Notes under the pieces: generated by a model
What the model was told of the DNA's origin: nothing
What the model saw: only the letters and a program-made list of their open reading frames with translations
Databases searched by the model: none
From: Pseudo-nitzschia pungens
Lineage: Eukaryota; Bacillariophyta; Bacillariophyceae; Bacillariales; Bacillariaceae
DNA: 64,000 nt
Direction of reading: 5' to 3'
Assembly: GCA_037355855.1 (NCBI GenBank)
Contig: CM074763.1
Span: 1,302,001-1,366,000, forward strand
Shown here: positions 43,313 to 52,453 of the stretch, piece after piece
How the letters are laid out: the number at the start of each line of letters is the position of its first letter
Position numbering within the stretch: the first letter of the stretch is position 1
Position numbers and translations under genes: made by a program

Positions 43313-44338
43313 TTATGACGCCTTCCTCTTGGTTCCCTTCTTAGTCGCCGGCGCCGTTGTGTGACAGCTCGATACAAATGTTTTCAATTCTTGAAAGAGA
43401 TTCGCAGGAATTTTATCGACGTTCAATTCCGCCTCGTCTTCTCCCATGTTTTTGGTCAGGGCGGCCGGGCACTTGTTGTCTACCTCCACGATTAGTTTCC
43501 CTAGATCTTCTTTGGACAACGTATATAGACTTCGTGCGAACGATCGTTTTTCATCCAGGGTAACAACGCCGCTGTTGGCACCAGCACCGCCTCCGCCATC
43601 GCCACGAATGTCCAACTGCAAGTCGTTGACTAGTTTGGAATACTTTTCTTCGAACTTTTTAGACAAATTTTTTGCCAAAAGGAAGAAATCAGATCCATCT
43701 TGATTGTATGTCATACAATTTGTCCAAACCAATCGAATATCCTCTATCGTACAAGGGAAAGAGATCGGATCAAAGCATAGAGATTTCTTTGTTAGTCAAC
43801 TCCAATCGAATTCTCTGCACAAAATGTTCTTCCTTCTTTGATTCAATAGGAGATCGATAGGAGGCTTAACTCACCTGCAGCGTCGGGAATAGTCTTATAT
43901 TTGCGCGAGTTAATGTTCCTCTTGACCGTACCAAGATCCATTGGTTTCTTAATTAGGGTAGGATAATCGAACAATCCCATGCCTTTCCAATCCACTGGCA
44001 CCCGAAAAGGCTCTGAGATTAAAGTTATGAAGACGATAATGATGACACCACACCAATCATGAAACACCATTTATCCATTGGCAAAGAATGATAGAACAGA
44101 ATTGGTGACGACGAAGCAGCGACCAACCGGTTCCGACAACGAAGTAGAACGATTGACGTTTCGTAAGAAGCAGAAGCCACAAAGACCGCAAATCAAATGG
44201 TTGAGGACCAACGCTATGAGAGAAGGCATGGTGAATAAAACGAATTTCGAGAACGAACATACCGGTGTCCGATCTTTGAATCATGCTCTGCAAAAGCTTG
44301 GACATGGCTGCCCATTGAGAGTCTGTTGGCGGTGTCAT
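43313..44338 (-). CDS. Minimal BET-type protein: one bromodomain plus NET domain, three exons, 214 aa
   Basis: Exons are 44263-44338, 43875-44012 and 43313-43743. Both introns (250 and 131 bases) are GT-AG and phase 1. They join SDT to EPFRVPVDWKGMGLFDYP and then PDAA to EDIRLVWTNCMTYN. The bromodomain spans about 10-105 and includes LIKKPMDLGTVKRNI and the acetyl-lysine-reading Asn in MTYNQDGSDF. A Gly-rich linker follows, then a NET (extra-terminal) domain (about 135-195: LDEKRSFARSLYTLSKEDLG, VDNKCP, ELNVDKIP). BET proteins read acetylated histones and recruit transcription factors. An AG lies one base before the ATG, so an upstream non-coding or coding exon is possible. Confidence 0.9.
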
Positions 44339-45542
44339 CCTAAAATGCGGTAAATAAATTGATAGTGATGGTGTTATCGAGAAAAAGACGATCGGTTGAA
44401 ACGAACGTGGTAGATGAAGCGTTACGAACACAAACTTGGCGTCACTAAACTTGTCTTTTATGATCACAGAACTGGAACAACCGAGGTCTCTGGTAGTTTT
44501 ATTGTACAGAAATCAACAAAACCAAGTAGACTAGACCCCTGTCGGATGTCGGACCTTGGATGCAACATTCATTAGATGGATCTGGTAACAAGTCCTCGTA
44601 ACCGGTACGATACCTGTAGTAGGAAGGAAGTCTTGGTAATAATTTTCCGCTTTTTTCACTTTTTCACGCATTGCGCAAAACGTGCAGCTTGCAGCATACT
44701 TGTACGACTGCATAACCTTACGTACCGGTATGAGTAATTACGAATAGTAGTAGCATGTTTTGTGTTTTGTTGATTGTTGATTGGGATGGAGCTGAAAAGA
44801 ATAAAAGAGGTATTATTTGTATGTACGTACCATATTAAAATAGGTATGTTACGAGTTACATACCGGAAGTTGAAGGTTACAACATACCGGTACAATCCAG
44901 GTTATAGACTGACTCGACTCGAATCCATCAGTCATCAAAAATAGTTGTGCGAAACGACAACAGTATTCAATCAAAATACCAGTCACGTTTCCGAACCGGT
45001 TCCAACCGCTGACTCAGAGTGCGACCTAAAGCAAGACTAAGAGAGTTCAGATAAATCTGATAAGCAGTAAGGTTTTACTTGTACAAGAAGCAGTAACATC
45101 ATGTCATTGTTTGCTCGCAATAAGTTGAAAGAATTCGAAAAAAGTGAGAAAGAATTTGCGAATTTTGATTTAACCTCTCAACAAACAAAGAACGGTGTGC
45201 GGGTTAGCTAGTGGTGTCTTTACTGCACTTTCGGTGATACAAGTACAACGTATGGGATGATTCCGAGCGACCGTATCTCACACTTTTCCACTCGTGTGTG
45301 AAAATATAGCATTGTGGGAGTAAGTCATCGCGAAGAATTTTGCAAAGAAGGAATTCTGTAGAAATGGTGTTGCTCCATCAGTTCATTTCGACTGTTTTTT
45401 GACGTCGTGTGCTAGTAACGACGAACTTTACTGCATGGTATGCTCTCTGTATGTGCTCGAAGGCAACGAGCTCCATAACGGAATATGCTACTGCGATCAG
45501 TTTAGCGCTGCAGAGGGATGATGACAAGAAGCTGCTATTGCT
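44339..45542. other. Divergent region between the BET gene and the F-box gene
   Basis: No gene is seen. TACCGGTA and GTAACCTTACG-type words are frequent (44598, 44710-44730, 44850-44890, 45066). Promoters for both flanking genes are expected. Confidence 0.5.
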
Positions 45543-46532
45543 ATGAAAACTTATCCAGCAATGAACTCGAACCATTTTGAACAGCAGCAGCGTTATCAAC
45601 AAAAGCATGAGATGGACAGAAATCACTTTGGCCCATTCGACCAAAGCGAGAACGAAATCGTGGAGTTGAGCCAACAGAGTTGTCTTACTTCGATGCTGCC
45701 AGACGACGTCGTTGTCTACATCGGAAAAATCGTGGCAAAACTTTGTGGAATACAAAGCTTTGTTTATCTTTCTTGGACATCAAAGCGGTTGAAACGACTT
45801 CTGATTGATTCGGAAGATGTCGTATCCGATATCATCCGTATCAGAACAACTTTGATCGATAGGGCCTCTGCCCCCATGGTGTTGTCGCCATCATCACCCT
45901 GGTCAAGTCCAATAGTGATAAAGACTTTGGAACAGCAAGCATTCTATGAGATTGCTATGGAAAACAATTTGTTCGAGGAAAATCGCATCAATTTTGACTT
46001 CGCTAGTTTGGAGATCGACGAGAGGGAAAGAGACTCATCACTGCTAATCGAAACAATACGAACAGTGCTGGAAAAATTTCCCTCTACCAGGGTGATATTA
46101 GACGGTCATTGTGGGACGCAGGCGCCAGTGGAAATTGCCTCCCTGTTCTCGCAATTTCGTGGTACGGTGGTCTACGAGGCAATAGTCGATGGCCGATCAG
46201 TTCATGGCAAAGCAATCAATGCAAATGATAGGATTACTGTGCGGGCGTGGGGAACACTGGTAGCAGAAAAAGCATGCCAGTCAAAGCACCCGTACAGCAA
46301 ACTAGCAAAACAGGGGAGAGGGTGGGTTGAGGTATCGCTCTACATCATGGGTCACGATGGTGAAATTGTGCTCGAGCTACCACCGCGTCCAGATTTCTAC
46401 AAGGGCATTACTGTGCCACAACAATACACAGCTGCTCAGGCCCAATGGCTGTTGAACCATGACTGGATCACTGCAGAAGAAGACGATGAAGATTCTTCCG
46501 TCGAAGGCAACTTCAATGGAGTGGTCGACTGA
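45543..46532 (+). CDS. F-box-like plus OmpA-like domain protein, 329 aa
   Basis: A single exon. The N-terminus is Gln/His-rich. Residues about 55-95 (SMLPDDVVVYIGKIVAKLCG then YLSWTSKRLKRLL) have the LP...L.W...R pattern of an F-box. Residues about 170-260 resemble the OmpA/MotB C-terminal fold: VILDGHCGTQAPVEIASLFS, RGTVVYEAIVDG, NDRITVRAWGTLVAEKA. The DGHCG string stands where OmpA proteins have GHTD. F-box proteins recruit targets to SCF ubiquitin ligases. The OmpA-like part binds peptidoglycan in bacteria, which is not expected here. Both domain calls are by motif only. Confidence 0.6.
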   Translation: MKTYPAMNSNHFEQQQRYQQKHEMDRNHFGPFDQSENEIVELSQQSCLTSMLPDDVVVYIGKIVAKLCGIQSFVYLSWTSKRLKRLLIDSEDVVSDIIRIRTTLIDRASAPMVLSPSSPWSSPIVIKTLEQQAFYEIAMENNLFEENRINFDFASLEIDERERDSSLLIETIRTVLEKFPSTRVILDGHCGTQAPVEIASLFSQFRGTVVYEAIVDGRSVHGKAINANDRITVRAWGTLVAEKACQSKHPYSKLAKQGRGWVEVSLYIMGHDGEIVLELPPRPDFYKGITVPQQYTAAQAQWLLNHDWITAEEDDEDSSVEGNFNGVVD

Positions 46533-47857
46533 TTCTACGTTGAACTGCGTATAGGACTAGGAGAGAGATTGGCAATCACTGTGTTTTGAACTCGTACATT
46601 GATTGCCTCTTTTTTGTAGATTTGTTGTAGCATAAGGATCTTTTTCTTTTCAACCAGTCGAAGACATTTGCTCAAGAACGTTGTTCAAATTGTCACCGCA
46701 CCCTATCAGTTGGTCTGGAGTGCTGTGCATTACTCTTCACTGTTGTTTGTACTGAAAGCGTTTCAGACCAAAACTGTAATAATCGTTCTCTCTGCCATGG
46801 CTCAGCCTTCCATGTATCTCTAGTAGTCCAGGACTGTGTATTGACGCCAACATGATGTGCCTCTTCTGGTGGCTGAATGAGACAATGATGTTGTGGAGTT
46901 GGTGCCGAATTCGCTGCTGGTGGTGCCCCGCTCTGATCGACCAGTTAAGGTGGCATTGCTAGTGTGGATGCTGTGGTTTTATGCCGTGCTCGTGGTCGGG
47001 AATCCGGTACGCATTTGACTGATTGTTGGCTTACTCTAGGTCTGAGTTCTGCATTTACCATATCTGAAATGTGTTTAGTTAAAAGATTACTACGAAGTAC
47101 GAAGTAATTATTTCCCCATTTTCGATGACCAATGAACCTTACGTGTACGCAACAAAAGTACAGTTACAAGAAAGGTTAACCTTACTTCGTAATAGAGATA
47201 CTTACTCCTAACATGGTGGGCACCTTATCTTTCGGCCTGTCGGTATTATCCGATAGAGGTGCAGATCGGTTAACGATACCGGTAGAGGTGCAGATCGGTT
47301 GACGCGATAGAGGTGCGGATCGGATTGCGATAGAGGTGCGGATCGGTTTGCAATAGAGTTGCAGATCGGATTGCGATAGAGGTGCGGATATTTTTTTTCA
47401 AATTTTTTAAACCAGTTTCCGTGCTTAGCGGCAAACTTCCCCTAAAATATGGGAAGAAGTATTCAAAAAATTCAACGTATCTTACATCATATTCGTACAA
47501 TGACATCATACTCATACTAATATCTTCGAAAGTAGATTATTTTTTGTTTTAAGCTGATCATGAATTACTACGAAACGTACGTCATCGCAAAGAGTAAAAG
47601 CAACTTTCTTCAATGAACCATGTTTGGTCAATTGGCGTTCCTTGATCCAATCGTAGCAGACAACCTACACCCTACAAGACCTTGTCTTCATTTTCCTCAA
47701 AGATTTCGTGACCGTCTCGGTCGTTCATCTTGAAATCAGTTTGAACCTTTCACAACTCATCTGCAGCTATCCAACCGTACGGTAGTTAAAGAGTTGGACT
47801 TCAGAAGATTGAAGTCTACTGAGGTCGGCTTGTTGAGGATACAGGACGGGAAATACG
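46533..47857. other. Intergenic region with a GATAGAGGTGC array
   Basis: No gene is seen in the first 700 bases. A tandem array lies at 47252-47390 (separate entry). The remainder to 47857 is the presumed promoter of the dehydrogenase gene, with GAAAGGTTAACCTTACTTCG near 47172. Confidence 0.55.
47252..47390 (+). repeat. Tandem GATAGAGGTGC array, locus 2
   Basis: There are six units of about 20-28 bases, each with a core GATAGAGGTGC (or a close variant) and then A/GGATCGG plus a TTGC/TTAACG tail. The core is the same as in the array at 31264-31515, but the spacer half differs. The two arrays thus share a motif but not a whole unit. Confidence 0.85.
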
Positions 47858-50015
47858 ATGAAGAATCAATCTCTCTTCCAAGCGTTTTCGCTCGGTTTAC
47901 ACCTTTTTTGGAGCGCACATGGCTTTTTGCAGCAAACGACATGTTCCTGCCCCATGCATGAAAGAGCATCGTTTCCTCGAATGCTTCGCGCTACATCGGA
48001 TGATGAAAATGCTACGAAAGAAATTGAGAAGGCCTTGCGGCAGGAATTGACAGAGCGTAATTCAAAGGTCGAAGACGAAGGGAAGTACGCAGTTGTTGAT
48101 GGATCGGGAATGGACACGGATAAAGAAAAACCGACAACGGTCGCATCAAATGAGGAGTCAAAATTGATGAGTGACGAGGTGAAAAAACTGGAACGACTGA
48201 TCAAAAAGCGAGCATATCCATTGTTCTTGGCTGAAAAAGGCGTCGAAATCATTGAAGATGCCGTTGAAGGTATTGTAGGAAAAGGCAAGAAAGACAGGGC
48301 CTCAGGTGAAAAACGAGAAAAGATTGTGGTGCTTGGAACAGGTTGGGGCGGCGCCGCATTTTTGAAGGGAATTGACACGAGTCGTTACGATGTCACTGTG
48401 ATTTCTCCACGGAACTATTTCGTCTTTACTCCTATGCTTGCTGGTGCTTCTGTCGGCACCGTGGACTATAGATCCATCACACAGCCAATCCGAGAGGTTA
48501 GTACAAACACCATGCAGCTATTATATTGAAAAGATATTGTTCGACGTTGACGTCACAAGGGGACTGGTGATTAAGAATTACGCGCATGAACCCTTAGCAG
48601 ACTCCCTGCATTTCGACATTCTTGTTTACAGAAATAACCACTGTGATTCATCCCACTCATTCCTAATCTTTGCTTGTGAAAATAACATGACCTTTGCACC
48701 ATACTGGACTCAATCGAACCAAATCCGACAACATCAGATCAATCGGAATGCGGAATTTCTGGAGGGGTTAGCCACAGACGTAGACCATGAGAATAAGATT
48801 TTGACTTGTGAATCAGTGGTCTGTGATGGCAATTCATGCGAGATCAACGACTTTTCTGTCTCGTACGATCGTCTCGTGGTAACCATCGGGGCGCAGACGA
48901 ATACGTTCGGAATTCCTGGAGTTCGAGAGTACTGTAACTTCTTGAAACAAGTAGAGGATGCGAGACGAATTCGAACGGCGATTGTCAACTGCTTCGAACG
49001 TGCAAACCTCCCTGGTCTGACGGATGAAGAGCGTATTAATAATCTTACGTTTGCGGTAATTGGAGCCGGTCCCACCGGTATCGAGTTGGCTGCAGAACTT
49101 CGTGATTTTGTGGAACAAGATGGACCCAAATACTACCCAAAGCTGCTTAAATACGTCCGGATAAAAGTCATCGAGGCTTCCTCCACGGTGCTTGCTCCAT
49201 TTGACAAGTCCTTGCAAGAAGAGGCAATAAAACGAATGAACCGGAACGTTGAATTCAATGACCCCAATATCTACAGACTTCTCCCGGAAAAATTCAAACT
49301 AGTTGAACTCCTTTTGGATAGCGCCGTGAAAGAAGTGACGGCAAAGCAAATTCTGTTGAACGATGGTAACGCTATTGATTATGGACTCTCTGTGTGGGCG
49401 GGAGGTATCGGCCCTTTACCTTTAACGCTACAAATTGTTGAGAGCCTCGGAGAGAAACAAGCTACAGAACAGAACGTGGCTCGTGGTCGGATCGCAACTG
49501 ATGCATGGATGCGCGCCAAGGGATCAAATGGTAGCATTCTAGCATTCGGAGATTGTTCTTGCACGACGACAGGTCCTGACGGTCCACTTCCAGCCACGGG
49601 GCAAGTCGCTGCGCAACAGGGTGAATTCTTGGCGAAATTGATGAACAAGGGATTCGCACTCAGTGCAGTCGTTGATGGCCAGGATGGAGATGTCGAATGG
49701 CCACCAACTCGCAGCCCTGGATACCAATCAACTCTATCCGAATCCATTGCCAGTTTTTCGACTGGTACGAATGAGTATGCTAAACCTTTCCAATTTCTCA
49801 ATCTTGGAATTCTTGCCTACACTGGTGGTGGTTCTGCACTTGCACAAGTATCCACAGCTCCGCAAGCCGAACCCATCAAGGGAACAGGAAAGGTGGGAAA
49901 TGCTTTATGGAAGAGTGTGTACATCAGTAAACAAGTGTCATGGCGAAACAGGTTAATGGTCATCAATGATTGGCTCCGTCGGCAGATCTTCGGCCGCGAT
50001 ATCACTAGAATTTGA
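47858..50015 (+). CDS. Type II NAD(P)H dehydrogenase (NDH-2), two exons, 638 aa
   Basis: Exon 1 is 47858-48496 and exon 2 is 48738-50015. The 241-base intron is GT-AG and phase 0 and joins TQPIRE to [10 protein letters not shown]. Two Rossmann motifs are visible: [17 protein letters not shown] (about 157-173, FAD) and [17 protein letters not shown] (about 319-335, NAD(P)H). Other NDH-2 blocks are [14 protein letters not shown], the [19 protein letters not shown] block, the [14 protein letters not shown] block, and AFGDC with the [12 protein letters not shown] block. The C-terminus has [20 protein letters not shown], a usual membrane-anchoring helix. The N-terminus ([13 protein letters not shown] then FLQQ) could be a signal with Phe at +1, which would suit the plastid, but a mitochondrial role is not excluded. 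It oxidises NAD(P)H and reduces quinone without pumping protons. Confidence 0.9.
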
Positions 50016-50480
50016 TAAAGATGCTAAGATTTGCTCCATTATTCTGAACAATCGATTGAGGCACAACTATTATTTTTTTGTATTGATACGAAGGCATGGT
50101 TGACAAGAATTTTTTACGGAATAGGCTAGCTCATAGTTGGGCAGAGAGGATTGAATTGTGACACAAGAGAATACGTCATAGATTACTGAAATTAGGTCCT
50201 GAGAGGACAATAATACTATTATTGTTTCATTAGATTACATATGTTACAATAAGCAGGGAAAGAAGTCGTAGACAAGACTGCCGATCAAATGCATTCATCG
50301 TAGTACTCAATCGACAGCTCAATATATCGTAGATACTCTTCTTGCTGCGCAGAAAGTGAAATTGAAACTGAGCATTATCCGTATCCGTCGACTCTTTGTT
50401 TACATCAATTGGAAAACAGGGGCTGCCGATTGGTTCTAGAGCGACTCCTTTGGAGTGGGTATTGTTCTGTCTTTGGGTGT
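50016..50480. other. Convergent gap between NDH-2 and H2A
   Basis: No gene is seen. The right edge leads to the histone hairpin at 50481. It should hold the 3' flanks of both genes. Confidence 0.5.
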
Positions 50481-50496
50481 GGAGATTAAAATCTCC
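50481..50496 (-). promoter_or_regulatory. Histone mRNA 3' stem-loop downstream of H2A
   Basis: On the H2A sense strand the sequence is GGAGATTTTAATCTCC: a perfect 6-bp stem (GGAGAT with ATCTCC) and a 4-base loop (TTTA). It lies 74 bases after the H2A stop. The same 16 bases lie downstream of H2B on its own sense strand. The size and position match the metazoan histone stem-loop bound by SLBP, though the stem sequence is different. Confidence 0.8.
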
Positions 50497-50570
50497 GGTT
50501 TTGTTTTCGTTTCAATGTTCAGATCCTGCATCGGATCACAGAGGCTAGTTGTCCAAGGCTCTGCTGTTAT

Positions 50571-51039
50571 TTATTTTCCGCTCTTCTTCGGAAGAAGGAT
50601 GGCATGAATATTTGGAAGGACACCTCCAGAAGCAATCGTGACTCCACCCAAAAGCCTGTTGAGTTCCTCGTCATTCTTCACAGCAAGGGTGATGTGACGG
50701 GGTACAATACGACTCTTCTTGTTGTCACGAGCTGCGTTTCCCGCGAGTTCCAAGATCTCAGCACAGAGATACTCGAGAACGGCAGCGAGATACACTGGGG
50801 CTCCGGCTCCCATTCGAGTTGCGTACTTGCCTTGACGCAAGTAACGTCCGATACGACCGACGGGGAACTGCAAACCGGCCTTGGCAGACGCGGTGGTGGA
50901 CTTTCTTTTCTCCACGACCTCCTTTTCCTTTTCCTGTTGGGCAGAGTGGAAGATAAAGGATAAGTGCCTCGAATCGAAAACGCACGATATCATAACGTTC
51001 GACAATTCCGTAGTCAACTAGATGAACTTACCAGACATG
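50571..51039 (-). CDS. Histone H2A, two exons, with an apparent frameshift in the N-terminal tail
   Basis: Exon 1 is only 7 bases (51033-51039, ATG TCT G) and exon 2 runs 50571-50933. The intron is GT-AG (GTAAGT donor, CAACAG acceptor). Splicing gives [13 protein letters not shown], the classic H2A start. After that the frame fails. The core ([20 protein letters not shown] through the [20 protein letters not shown] block to LLPKKSGK) is in another frame, and the switch lies around 50901-50912 in an A-rich stretch. No alternative donor or acceptor fixes it. The likeliest cause is an indel in the assembled sequence; a true pseudogene is possible. The histone fold is intact. It packages DNA with H2B. 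It is divergent from H2B. Confidence 0.88.
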
Positions 51040-51061
51040 ATTAGTTAGTGTGTTAATAAAG

Positions 51062-51364
51062 TTAGAAGTTGCGATAGGAATTTATCAAATTTGATTTTGT
51101 GGGGATGGTCGAGTTCTTTCTTTCGAACCGTTTGACTTCTTGTTCGTGTTGTTCGAGGAAAAACTGCTTTCTATGTTCTTCGCAGAGACCAATATCGCGC
51201 CGGTTTAGTCGAACGTAGATTTGGTAGAAATTGTACAGAAAATCTTCATTTCCTTTGCGTACGAAGGTTAGACCATTCGATTTCTGGCCCGCGCCTGCAT
51301 CGTCCGAAACAGAAACAGCACAATTTGTAGGGTCAACAACAACAGCATCTCGTCCTGCCGCCAT
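51062..51364 (-). CDS. Putative small protein just upstream of H2A, 100 aa
   Basis: The start was set at the ATG at 51364 (MAAGRDAVVV). It contains GLTFVRKGNEDFLYNFYQIY then RLNRRDIGLCEEHRKQFFLE and a basic tail. The composition looks coding, but no domain is known to me. Its stop lies 22 bases before the H2A ATG on the same strand. It could be a separate gene, an upstream frame on the H2A transcript, or the first cistron of a two-cistron message. It occupies most of the gap where a divergent H2A/H2B promoter would be expected. Confidence 0.5.
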   Translation of the reverse strand: MAAGRDAVVVDPTNCAVSVSDDAGAGQKSNGLTFVRKGNEDFLYNFYQIYVRLNRRDIGLCEEHRKQFFLEQHEQEVKRFERKNSTIPTKSNLINSYRNF

Positions 51365-51492
51365 GGGTGAGACACTTGCAACATTGCACAACAATTTTGA
51401 TCATCTCTAGATCGTATCGTCAAACGACAGTGGTGTGCTCACAAATCAATACTTCTAGACACTGAAACCGAACGGTATTACAACATCTCACA
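51365..51492. promoter_or_regulatory. Candidate divergent promoter between the small ORF/H2A and H2B
   Basis: This 128-base gap is the only non-coding DNA left between the two divergent transcripts if the small frame at 51062-51364 is real. No TATA box or named element was recognised. Divergent histone pairs often share one promoter, so the role is inferred from layout. Confidence 0.4.
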
Positions 51493-51855
51493 ATGGCTAA
51501 GACCCCATCCAAGAAGGCTGCCCCAGCCAAGAACCCCGCGAAGAAGTCCTCTTCCGGTTCGGGAAAGAAGAAGAAGCGCGTCGAATCCTACTCCACTTAC
51601 ATCTACAAGGTATTGAAGCAGGTCCACCCCGACACTGGTATCTCTAAGAAGGGAATGTCCATCATGAACTCTTTCATCAACGATATCTTCGAGCGCATTG
51701 CGACTGAAGCTGGAAAGCTTGCTACTTACAACAAGAAAGCCACTTTGTCTTCGCGAGAGATCCAAACTGCTGTTCGTCTTATGCTCCCTGGTGAACTCGC
51801 CAAGCACGCCGTTTCCGAGGGAACCAAAGCTGTCACCAAATTCAGCTCCAGTTAA
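51493..51855 (+). CDS. Histone H2B, 120 aa
   Basis: A single exon. The N-terminal tail is Lys/Pro/Ala-rich ([18 protein letters not shown]). The histone fold begins [20 protein letters not shown] and runs through [20 protein letters not shown] and the [20 protein letters not shown] block. It ends [15 protein letters not shown], the conserved H2B close. The length is normal. It pairs with H2A in the nucleosome core. Divergent from H2A and followed by a stem-loop 89 bases after the stop. Confidence 0.98.
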   Translation: MAKTPSKKAAPAKNPAKKSSSGSGKKKKRVESYSTYIYKVLKQVHPDTGISKKGMSIMNSFINDIFERIATEAGKLATYNKKATLSSREIQTAVRLMLPGELAKHAVSEGTKAVTKFSSS

Positions 51856-51944
51856 GGCGTTGACGTCAACCCATCTGCTACATTATCTTGATTACCGCAG
51901 TCCCAATGCTGGTGCCCACATCACAAACACATTCAAAACAAATC

Positions 51945-51960
51945 GGAGATTTTAATCTCC
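51945..51960 (+). promoter_or_regulatory. Histone mRNA 3' stem-loop downstream of H2B
   Basis: The sequence is GGAGATTTTAATCTCC, identical base for base to the one downstream of H2A on its sense strand, and followed in both by ACA. The stem is 6 bp and the loop TTTA. It starts 89 bases after the stop codon. Confidence 0.82.
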
Positions 51961-52453
51961 ACATTTCAAAAACAGAAAAAACACTCCAGCACCTCTCCTC
52001 CATCCATGAATGACCCTTCTGAAAATCTCCTGGATCGACTCCCATCGTGTAAATTTTAACCCCTGGTGTAACCTATTCTAAATGCAAACTTCGTGCCATA
52101 TCAATCTTTTGTGCTGAGTGATTCGCGTGAAATAGCGCTCAGCATCAAACCTATCTCAATAAGAGAATCCTTTGTCTTGAATGAGAGACAATGTACCGGT
52201 ATACTCTATTATAGAATTCTATTTCACAGCCAGCTACAATGTCAAATCGACATCGAATGAGAGTTGCATTCGTTCCCTGGTTTCGAAAAGTCGTGCTCAT
52301 CTGACTGTGATTGTTATTCTCATTATTTCTTCATCGACTAATTCAGCCTACAGGTAAGGTTACTCGTCCTGCTTCCTCTCAAAACCTTCAATTCGAAACG
52401 GTCAGTACAAGTATTTTTTCTTATTTTGCCTGCGTCAGTCTTTATAATTGGCA
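51961..52453. other. Convergent gap right of H2B
   Basis: No gene is seen. A GGTAAGGTTACTCGTCC word lies near 52351. It should hold the 3' flank of the following minus-strand gene. Confidence 0.5.
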
